Shown one piece after another: positions 1 to 4,977 of a DNA stretch of 6,280 nucleotides. The DNA comes from Oscillospiraceae bacterium (lineage in GTDB: Bacteria; Bacillota; Clostridia; Oscillospirales; Ruminococcaceae), in NCBI GenBank assembly GCA_003512525.1, contig DOQG01000011.1, positions 1-6,280 of the forward strand, given 5' to 3'. A program made the position numbers and the translations under genes. The notes below the pieces were generated by a model. That model saw nothing but the letters and a program-made list of their open reading frames with translations. It ran no database searches and had not been told where the DNA came from. Each line of letters opens with the position of its first letter. The stretch's first letter is position 1.

Positions 1-83
1 CGCTGACGCTCACTTAGTCCCATTTTAGTACAGATATCTCAGGATAGTAGCGTTCTTTTTCGATAGTCGGTGACAGTGCAGTT

Positions 84-134
84 GCATTGATACACTCACG
101 AAATTATTAACACCTTGTCGGCACGGATACTGTT
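84..134 (-). repeat. Dispersed intergenic repeat, left copy
   Basis: Read on the minus strand, this 51-nt segment aligns without gaps to 6230-6280 read on the plus strand: 42 of 51 positions agree, including an uninterrupted 19-nt identical core (89-107 here, 6257-6275 there). Similarity fades beyond position 134. The right copy is cut by the window edge, so the element may be longer and include much of 1-83, which has no gene I can support. Both copies lie 3' of a gene and read in the same sense as that gene (the DUF2130 gene here, dinB on the right). This suggests a dispersed intergenic repeat family rather than the ends of one transposon. No transposase is present in the window. Confidence 0.7.
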
Positions 135-146
135 TTCAGCGATGTT

Positions 147-164
147 GACAATATATTTATTGTC
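147..164. repeat. Small AT-rich inverted repeat
   Basis: GACAATA (147-153) and TATTGTC (158-164) form a perfect 7-bp inverted repeat around a 4-nt loop. It lies between the operon terminator and the left repeat copy. No run of T follows it on either strand in the position expected of an intrinsic terminator, so its role is unknown; it may be a secondary RNA hairpin or chance in an AT-rich spacer. Just beside it, TTGCA-C-TGCAA forms another short palindrome. Confidence 0.35.
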
Positions 165-212
165 TTGACTTTTTTACAATATGTTGCACTGCAATTTCAA
201 TGAAACTTGATA

Positions 213-263
213 AAACGAGAAGCTGTGATGAAAATTTTTGTACTTAATCACAGCTTCTTGTTT
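213..263 (-). terminator. Hairpin terminator of the five-gene operon
   Basis: The arms at 213-229 and 247-263 are complementary over 17 positions with a single imperfect pair (A-C in the leftward RNA, G-U in a rightward RNA), around a 17-nt loop. The uninterrupted inner part is 12 bp, from AGAAGCTGTGAT to its complement. In the leftward RNA the descending arm ends in CTCGTTTTATC, so the U-rich tract forms the base of the stem, paired with an A-rich ascending arm. It begins 10 nt after the DUF2130 stop codon, the expected place for an intrinsic terminator. Pairing is slightly better in the opposite orientation, so it could act in both directions. Confidence 0.8.
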
Positions 264-273
264 ACTCTGATTT

Positions 274-1662
274 TCAGTCAGCACCCGGGAGTGACTGCCG
301 GTTTGCTATATTCTCAAACTCTTCTCTGATGCTCGGAGCATTCTTTGTGAGCTTTTTGACCGACAGCTGTTCTTCAGCCTTGTTGTTGGCAAGGCGCAGG
401 TTGTTTTCCGATGACAGCAGAGCGTCCTTTGTCTTCTGAAGATGATCTATAGTTTTATCAATCTCCTCAATTGCAACATTGAACTTTTTGCTTGCAAGCT
501 GATAGTTTTTTGAGAAAGCATTCTTGAACTCGTTGATATTATTCTCAAAGTTTGTAAGGTCTACCTCCTGCGCCTTTGCAAGCGCAAGCTCACGCTTATA
601 TTCAAGGCTGTTTCTCGCGGCGTTTCTCAGCAGAGAGATGAGCGGAATAAAGAACTGCGGACGGATAACGTACATCTTCGGGTATTTATACGAAACATCG
701 ACTATACCTGCATTATAGAACTCGTTATCGGCTTCCAGCATTGAAACCAGCACCGCATACTCGCATCCCTTTTCATTTCTGTCCTTGTCAAGCTCCTTGA
801 AAAAATCTTCGTTCTTATGCTTTGTGGCGGTGGTATCCATTTCATTCTTCATCTCGAACATGATTGAAATAAATTCGATACCGTCCTCGGACTCTCTGAA
901 AATGAAATCTCCCTTGCTGCCGCTCTTCGCGTTATTGTCCTTTTCAAAATACGCATTCGGGAATGCCGACATTCTGAGAGAATTGAACTGGGTAAGGCAG
1001 TGCTGTTCAAGCGTTTCTCCCACCATTTTTGTTGAAAGCCTTGCCTTGAAGTCCTTGTACTGCTCTATCAGCTCGTCCTTGTTTTTAAGCTCAACAGCGT
1101 ACTTTTCTTCTATCGCCCTGCATCTGAGCTCCGCCTCGTTATCCTTGTTCTGAAGCTTGCTGTTAAGCTCGTTTATTTCGTTATCCTTTTTTGCAAGAGC
1201 GAGTGCATTTTCACTGTTTGCCTTGTCAACTGCGAAAGCTCTTTCGTTATCCGCCTGCTTCAGCTTTGCTGTAAGCTCGGCAATTTCTATATCCTTATCA
1301 CTGATAGCCTTCTGCGCCTTGCGGCTTTCCTCGCTGAAGCTGTTTTCGCGCTCTCTGACTGCATTTGCAACGGCAAGCTGTTTTTCGCTTTCTATGCTTT
1401 TGAGCCTTGCTTCAAGCTCGGTTATTCTTTTTTCCTTATCCGAAATATCGTCAGACTTTTCCGAAAGAGCCGATTCCAGCTTCTTTTCATACTCCATCTC
1501 GATTATTTTAAGCTCGCTGTTCTTCGCCTTTTCGAGCTCCTCTGCTCTGCGTGCCGCTTCTTTTTCAAATTCCTTATCTCTCACCTGCTGAACTATCTGC
1601 GAATAACCGCTGTCATCCACCTGAAAAACCTCATTACATTTCGGGCATCTTATTTCCTGCAT
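274..1662 (-). CDS. DUF2130 family protein: zinc-finger-like N-terminus, long coiled coil, nuclease-like core
   Basis: This 462-aa protein matches the DUF2130 (COG4487-type) architecture, whose biochemical role is not established. It opens with a CPKC knuckle (C6, C9) with no obvious second cysteine pair, which resembles half of a zinc ribbon. Residues about 25-205 are almost pure charged heptad-like coiled coil, rich in E, K and A. Residues about 213-345 form the conserved globular part: a VGETLEQ helix (214-220), then KGDF with D252, then FEMK with E270 and K272. The E-(x)n-D-(x)n-ExK order resembles the PD-(D/E)XK nuclease fold; that reading is mine and is inference. A second helical region (about 350-435) precedes a loose tail. 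There is no signal peptide or membrane segment, so it is probably cytoplasmic. The start is supported by AAAGGA at 1673-1678, 10 nt upstream. It is the last gene of the operon, 25 nt after the DUF2079 gene, and is followed directly by a terminator. Confidence 0.9.
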   Translation of the reverse strand: MQEIRCPKCNEVFQVDDSGYSQIVQQVRDKEFEKEAARRAEELEKAKNSELKIIEMEYEKKLESALSEKSDDISDKEKRITELEARLKSIESEKQLAVANAVRERENSFSEESRKAQKAISDKDIEIAELTAKLKQADNERAFAVDKANSENALALAKKDNEINELNSKLQNKDNEAELRCRAIEEKYAVELKNKDELIEQYKDFKARLSTKMVGETLEQHCLTQFNSLRMSAFPNAYFEKDNNAKSGSKGDFIFRESEDGIEFISIMFEMKNEMDTTATKHKNEDFFKELDKDRNEKGCEYAVLVSMLEADNEFYNAGIVDVSYKYPKMYVIRPQFFIPLISLLRNAARNSLEYKRELALAKAQEVDLTNFENNINEFKNAFSKNYQLASKKFNVAIEEIDKTIDHLQKTKDALLSSENNLRLANNKAEEQLSVKKLTKNAPSIREEFENIANRQSLPGAD

Positions 1663-1687
1663 ATTTTCTTAGTCCTTTCGTGAAAAA

Positions 1688-3505
1688 TTATGATTCAAGC
1701 CTGCATACAAGGCATGCAACCCTTTCGTCCTCTATCGTTACCTCTTTCATTCCGAGTGAGGTGAAATAATTGTAATTGGTTTCAAACTTTACGTTTGTCC
1801 TGTCAAGCAGAACTATATCCGCAGGCGGTGCGGATTCGCTTGTAGGTTCATCGCGATCGTTTATCGTATAAAGCTCTTTTTGCTTATACAGCGGCGGGAT
1901 AAAGAACGTGTTCGCCGTAATACTCTCGTTTGCGTTGTCCGGGAGCTGTTCAAGATAAGATATGACGGCACCGTGTGCCTCATAGTCGTTATCATAGAAA
2001 TTGTTCAGGTAGCCTGTCATTGTTGACATAAACATGACCGCACAAGCAATAAGCGAAAACACGGTAAAGCATCTTGCCCTGTTATATGACAGCTCCGACA
2101 TATTCATTATGAAAAGCCAGATAACAAGAACGCACGAGCCAAAAACGTACTGGAAATAAATCGAGTGCTGATACTGATAGGTCGGCATCAGATTTACCAG
2201 TACAAGCGGTATCAGTAATATATAACGTGCTATCTTTCGGCTTACAAGCGGTATACCGCCGAGTACACCAAGCGTCTGCACCGTAAAGGTCAGCTTTTCG
2301 CCCGTAAACAGATTTGACAGAATGTAGCCGGGATTTGTAAACGCGGTAACGACTATTGAGGTGATAAGCGCACCGCCTCTGTACATATAGTCCTTGTACC
2401 GCCATTCCATGATCCCCAGCCCGCTGTTATTGAGATAAGCGCATACTGCAAAGAAATAAACGCAGGCCGCTCCGAAAATCACAGCACCGAGCGCTCTTGT
2501 CTTTTCACTGCGGTCTGACAGTATAAGATAAAGCCCGATCACCGCAACATATACGGCGGCATCTTCTTTTACAAGAAGCGTCAGCAATGCAAAGACGAGC
2601 ATCGGTACAGTCTTTTCGCGTTCAACAGCCCATATCAGCCACAGCAGGAACGCCGGAAGCATACAGTTTTCGTGAATATCGTAGCTGCAGCCGCCTGTGA
2701 ATGCCGGATATAAGGCATATATCGCTGAAAAAAGCGAGGAATGTATAAGCGAAAAGCCGTATTTTCTTGCGATAAGGAACACGGGGATAATTCCGCTTGT
2801 AACGAATATTCCCTGCAGTATCTGTAATGTTACCGGGTGCGGAAAAAGCATATAGAACGGCAGCATCAGGTAATACGCAGGAGAAAAATGCACCGCAAAG
2901 TGCGACAGCCTGTAATTGCGCTCAACGGTGGTTATCGGTCCGAACCCGTCCTTCATATTCTCAAACATCTGCGCGAATATTCCAAAATCAAACGCAGGGG
3001 TAGACAGCTTGTAATACCGCATTGCCATTGCAAGTGCGGTGAACACAAGCATAAAAACGGCGGACAACGCAATAACCGCTATCCAGCATTTCTTTGTGAA
3101 TTTCGGAAGCCTGATCCTATGCTTTCCTACAGTATACCATACAGCGAGGGCTATAAACAGGACAACACCGAGAAAAAAATCAATGCTTCTACCTTTTTCA
3201 CGGAACATGACTACAGCATAAGCGACTGTAAACTGTGCGGTCGATATAAGCAATGCGGCACAGTCTGTTTTCATCTCTCTGAGCTTTGGGATAAAACGCA
3301 ATGCGGTAAGTAAGCCGTAGAATACTGCGAAAAATATGATAAGCAACAGATGCGGAGCTTCGCCTGCGTATTCTTTGTCAAATACCTTGCTTATCGGTCT
3401 GAAAGGCAATATCAATATGAGCGAACACAGCCACGCAGAAATAAACCGCATAAGGTATTCGCCGCCGTGTTCGCTTGCCTTGAAGCGTGTAAGTAATTTG
3501 TTCAT
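1688..3505 (-). CDS. DUF2079 polytopic membrane protein
   Basis: This 605-aa integral membrane protein has roughly eleven to thirteen hydrophobic spans from residue about 20 to 495, then a soluble C-terminal domain of about 110 residues. It carries what I recognise as DUF2079 signatures: AFDFGIFAQ (171-179), SHFAVHFSP (201-209), YDIHEN (275-280) and VKEDAA (312-317). The early acidic residue after a first membrane span (D173) and the acidic/His loop motifs recall GT-C glycosyltransferases of the GT39/PMT type that use lipid-linked sugars. The family is uncharacterised, so that role is only a possibility. AAAGAGG at 3513-3519 sits 7 nt before the ATG, in the 15-nt gap after the ImmA gene, which suggests translational coupling. 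Membrane-protein codon composition looks like that of the neighbours, with no frameshift or truncation seen. Nothing in the sequence links its activity to the regulators upstream except operon position. Confidence 0.87.
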   Translation of the reverse strand: MNKLLTRFKASEHGGEYLMRFISAWLCSLILILPFRPISKVFDKEYAGEAPHLLLIIFFAVFYGLLTALRFIPKLREMKTDCAALLISTAQFTVAYAVVMFREKGRSIDFFLGVVLFIALAVWYTVGKHRIRLPKFTKKCWIAVIALSAVFMLVFTALAMAMRYYKLSTPAFDFGIFAQMFENMKDGFGPITTVERNYRLSHFAVHFSPAYYLMLPFYMLFPHPVTLQILQGIFVTSGIIPVFLIARKYGFSLIHSSLFSAIYALYPAFTGGCSYDIHENCMLPAFLLWLIWAVEREKTVPMLVFALLTLLVKEDAAVYVAVIGLYLILSDRSEKTRALGAVIFGAACVYFFAVCAYLNNSGLGIMEWRYKDYMYRGGALITSIVVTAFTNPGYILSNLFTGEKLTFTVQTLGVLGGIPLVSRKIARYILLIPLVLVNLMPTYQYQHSIYFQYVFGSCVLVIWLFIMNMSELSYNRARCFTVFSLIACAVMFMSTMTGYLNNFYDNDYEAHGAVISYLEQLPDNANESITANTFFIPPLYKQKELYTINDRDEPTSESAPPADIVLLDRTNVKFETNYNYFTSLGMKEVTIEDERVACLVCRLES

Positions 3506-3520
3506 AAAAAAACCTCTTTC

Positions 3521-4042
3521 TCAGTCGCCTGCAAGAAATTTATTATTGTGAAGCTGAGAGCAGAGCTTTGCCCCTCGGGTTTTAAGGATATCAACCTTAA
3601 GTGCAACTATGTTTCTGTCAGTGCCGAGCGCAGATGCCGACATATCGATATTATACTCGCAGTTTATGCACTCATACAGGTCTTCATCGGATATAAGAAA
3701 CTCAGCCGCGAACAGATTAGCTTCATACTCCATAGCGCGGTTGCGCATATCAAATATATCGTATTCGCAAAATCCGCCGCAATCATTCGCTCTGTCCCTG
3801 TGGAGCTGATCGTGCCCTATCTCATGGAGAAGCACCAGCTTTTTCATACTGTCGCAAAGATCGCGCTTTATAAAGATGAAGCGATTTTTCAATATCAGCT
3901 TATATGCACCCTTCTGATTTTTGAAATCACGTTCAAGAACCTCTATATCAAGCTCTCTCGCAAGCCGTTTCGGACTGCACCTGCCGTACAGCCCGATAAG
4001 CTCGTCAGCCTTTGCGACCGCTTCGTTAAAACAACTAAGCAT
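3521..4042 (-). CDS. ImmA/IrrE family zinc metallopeptidase
   Basis: This 173-aa protein has the HExxH zinc site as HEIGH (H73, E74, H77), followed about 30 residues later by an EYEANLFAAEFL segment (105-116) that supplies the third acidic metal ligand. This matches the ImmA/IrrE (DUF955, COG2856) family. Its helical N-terminus (AVAKADELIGLYG, then SPKRLARELDIEV) is the usual lead-in. Known members act on XRE-family repressors: ImmA inactivates ImmR in ICEBs1 and IrrE cleaves DdrO in Deinococcus. The likely substrate here is the XRE protein encoded immediately upstream, 9 nt away. AAGGAG at 4048-4053 overlaps the stop codon of that gene and lies 5 nt before the ATG, so the two are probably translationally coupled. 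The residues beyond about 120 are variable in the family and may sense the inducing signal. It is cytoplasmic, with no signal peptide. Substrate assignment is inference; the family call is strong. Confidence 0.92.
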   Translation of the reverse strand: MLSCFNEAVAKADELIGLYGRCSPKRLARELDIEVLERDFKNQKGAYKLILKNRFIFIKRDLCDSMKKLVLLHEIGHDQLHRDRANDCGGFCEYDIFDMRNRAMEYEANLFAAEFLISDEDLYECINCEYNIDMSASALGTDRNIVALKVDILKTRGAKLCSQLHNNKFLAGD

Positions 4043-4051
4043 AACCGCTCC

Positions 4052-4447
4052 TTATCGCTTTGCGGCGTATTTTCTGTTCTTTTCCTTAGCTATCCAGTAA
4101 GTGTCCTGTATAGCCTTCATCATCTCGTCCATATCATCGGGGTCAAGCTCGCCGCCTGCAAACAGACCCGTTACCTCCTGCATAAGTGCCTTTGCCTGTG
4201 CGGCACCGTCTGTGCCGTACTTTTCACCCGCATTTATGTAAAATTCTTCGTTTTCGGTGAGCAGATAATTGATATCCACACCGAGTATCTCAGCCATTTT
4301 GCCGTACATTTCACGCTGCTTTGGATAGCTGTCGCCTTTTTCATAGTTCGTTATAGTCCTCAGCGAAACACCGAGCATATCGGCAAACTGCTGTTGTGTA
4401 AGCCCCTTTGCGCGTCTTTCCTTTTTAACTTTATCACAGAATTTCAT
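4052..4447 (-). CDS. XRE family helix-turn-helix regulator, DdrO/ImmR-like in layout
   Basis: This 131-aa protein has a Cro/CI-type HTH at residues about 5-63: LTQQQFADMLGVS (16-28) is the first helix-turn part, and LRTITNYEKGDSYPK (29-43) the recognition helix and following turn. A linker with an aromatic stretch (EEFYINAGEKYG, 67-78) leads to a helical C-terminal region: AKALMQEVTGLFAGGELD (85-102), then a last helix ending in KEKNRKYAAKR. The acidic GGELDPDDMDEMM loop between two helices is the sort of C-terminal dimerisation region that an ImmA/IrrE peptidase inactivates. The length is close to that of Deinococcus DdrO, but homology beyond the HTH is not shown. AAGGAG (4453-4458) overlaps the first base of the Rid stop codon and lies 5 nt before the ATG. 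Likely targets are the repeated TGCGT sites of the region at 4878-4945, so it may repress its own operon and dinB (inference). Confidence 0.93.
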   Translation of the reverse strand: MKFCDKVKKERRAKGLTQQQFADMLGVSLRTITNYEKGDSYPKQREMYGKMAEILGVDINYLLTENEEFYINAGEKYGTDGAAQAKALMQEVTGLFAGGELDPDDMDEMMKAIQDTYWIAKEKNRKYAAKR

Positions 4448-4458
4448 AATTACTCCTT

Positions 4459-4818
4459 TTACTTGCAGTATGCTACTGCGTCTGCCTGAAATTTAAGTCC
4501 GTTTTCTCCGCCGATATGTGCAAATTCGGTCTGTATTGATTTACGGACAGGGTATTTGCCGCCGAAACGTTCCTTTATTACCTTTTCCATAACGGGAATA
4601 TCCCATATATCCCTGAAAAGACAATCCATCTGCACTACGTTTTCAAGCGTAAGTCCGACAAGGGCAAGCCGTTTTTCCATTTCGTCAAATGCGCCGTTTA
4701 CCTGCTGTTCGATACTGCCGCCGACATTTCCGGCGCAGTAATTAAGAAAACAGAAATCGCCTGCTTTGATAATTCCGCAATGCGCCCATTCTTCGTTGAC
4801 ATCATAACGTTCAATCAT
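4459..4818 (-). CDS. Rid/YjgF/YER057c/UK114 family protein (RidA-like)
   Basis: This 119-aa protein resembles the small trimeric Rid family. The best-known member, RidA, hydrolyses reactive enamine/imine intermediates made by PLP enzymes, while many relatives have other or unknown substrates. Family marks: the QVNGAFDEMEKRLALVGLTLENVV helical stretch (about 39-62), a DCLFRDIWDIPVMEKVIKERFG segment, and YPVRKS with R92 at the position of the carboxylate-binding arginine (E. coli R105). The C-terminal strand reads FQADAVAY; by my alignment the glutamate corresponding to E. coli E120 is glutamine (Q111), and the N-terminal tyrosine motif is not obvious, so imine deaminase activity cannot be assumed. 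I chose the ATG at 4816-4818 because GGAGG (4827-4831) precedes it by 8 nt. A longer in-frame extension to 5097 would overlap dinB and both promoters, and shows no family similarity. It is the first gene of the operon, 11 nt before the XRE gene. Confidence 0.85.
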   Translation of the reverse strand: MIERYDVNEEWAHCGIIKAGDFCFLNYCAGNVGGSIEQQVNGAFDEMEKRLALVGLTLENVVQMDCLFRDIWDIPVMEKVIKERFGGKYPVRKSIQTEFAHIGGENGLKFQADAVAYCK

Positions 4819-4826
4819 AATCGTAT

Positions 4827-4831
4827 CCTCC
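4827..4831 (-). promoter_or_regulatory. Ribosome binding site fixing the Rid start
   Basis: The minus strand reads GGAGG here, 8 nt before the ATG at 4816-4818. It is the only strong Shine-Dalgarno sequence in the open frame that continues upstream to 5097, and it decides the start in favour of the 119-aa protein. Confidence 0.85.
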
Positions 4832-4846
4832 GTAAAATTCAAAAAC

Positions 4847-4863
4847 ATGCAAATACGTTGCAT
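4847..4863. repeat. Inverted repeat in the operon leader
   Basis: ATGCAA (4847-4852) and TTGCAT (4858-4863) form a perfect 6-bp inverted repeat with a 5-nt spacer. With one bulged base, flanking A5 and T5 runs lengthen it to about 11 bp in the operon mRNA leader. It lies between the predicted operon start and the Rid ribosome binding site, and just upstream of the dinB -35 box. It could be an operator half-site pair or a weak leader hairpin; the stem is AT-rich, so attenuation is not well supported. Confidence 0.4.
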
Positions 4864-4870
4864 TTTTCTC

Positions 4871-4899
4871 TTGACAAACGCAAAAAAACTGCGTATAAT
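4871..4899 (+). promoter_or_regulatory. Consensus sigma-A promoter of dinB
   Basis: TTGACA (4871-4876) and TATAAT (4894-4899) both match the consensus fully, with the optimal 17-nt spacer. Transcription should start near A4907, giving a 5' leader of about 70 nt before dinB. The spacer holds an inverted pair, ACGCA (4878-4882) and TGCGT (4890-4894), whose second half touches the -10 box. A perfect promoter for an error-prone polymerase would be expected to need repression, which fits an operator here. The leader crosses the opposing operon promoter. Confidence 0.88.
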
Positions 4900-4945
4900 C
4901 TTAATCAGAAATTTAACTGCGTGTTTATGATACCATAAATTGCGT
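4878..4945. promoter_or_regulatory. Candidate operator cluster: four TGCGT sites
   Basis: TGCGT occurs on the plus strand at 4890-4894, 4918-4922 and 4941-4945, and on the minus strand as ACGCA at 4878-4882. The plus-strand copies are preceded by AAC, AAC and AAT. About 0.3 occurrences would be expected in this 159-bp spacer on both strands with equal base frequencies. Two sites fall in the dinB promoter spacer, one in the spacer of the operon promoter and one at the predicted operon start point. All are positions where a bound protein would block RNA polymerase. The XRE protein encoded nearby is the natural candidate binder (inference). Confidence 0.5.
4924..4939. repeat. Inverted repeat over the operon -10 box
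   Basis: TTTATG (4924-4929) and CATAAA (4934-4939) are a perfect 6-bp inverted repeat with a 4-nt spacer, covering the minus-strand -10 element at 4927-4932. Direct repeats of TGCGT flank it closely on both sides. It could be part of an operator or simply a by-product of an AT-rich promoter. Confidence 0.4.
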
Positions 4946-4955
4946 ATCTTGTCAA
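4927..4955 (-). promoter_or_regulatory. Sigma-A promoter of the five-gene operon
   Basis: On the minus strand, TTGACA (4955-4950) and TATCAT (4932-4927) are separated by 17 nt; the -35 is a full match and the -10 matches at five of six positions. Transcription should start near 4920 and yield a leader of about 100 nt before the Rid gene. Like the dinB promoter it begins CTTGACAA and carries ACGCA shortly after the -35, so the two promoters look similarly controlled. It faces the dinB promoter rather than lying back to back with it. Confidence 0.8.
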
Positions 4956-4965
4956 GACGATAATT

Positions 4966-4970
4966 AGGAG
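4966..4970 (+). promoter_or_regulatory. Ribosome binding site of dinB
   Basis: AGGAG lies 7 nt before the ATG at 4978-4980. Another ATG at 4973-4975 is out of frame and only 2 nt from the Shine-Dalgarno sequence, too close for efficient use. Confidence 0.85.
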
Positions 4971-4977
4971 TGATGAT

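Noticed and set aside
22..105. Short minus-strand reading frame of about 27 codons in the left repeat region.
   Set aside because: It is bounded by stops, has no start codon or ribosome binding site, and the stop before it is conserved in the right copy. A decayed gene remnant is possible but cannot be supported.
3521..4447. Classical type II toxin-antitoxin pair formed by the XRE and ImmA genes.
   Set aside because: The ImmA-like protein has an intact HExxH peptidase site and family features of a repressor-inactivating protease; no toxin fold is seen. Regulator plus peptidase is the better reading.
3548..4489. Long plus-strand open frame of 313 codons opposite the ImmA and XRE genes.
   Set aside because: It mirrors two well-recognised genes on the other strand, is low in family-like motifs and has no credible start signal; it is an antisense shadow. 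The same holds for the plus-strand frames over 524-1591 and 2837-3313.
4840..4977. LexA/SOS box for dinB (Bacillus type GAAC-N4-GTTC).
   Set aside because: I found no such palindrome in the spacer. A different LexA motif in this lineage cannot be excluded by eye.
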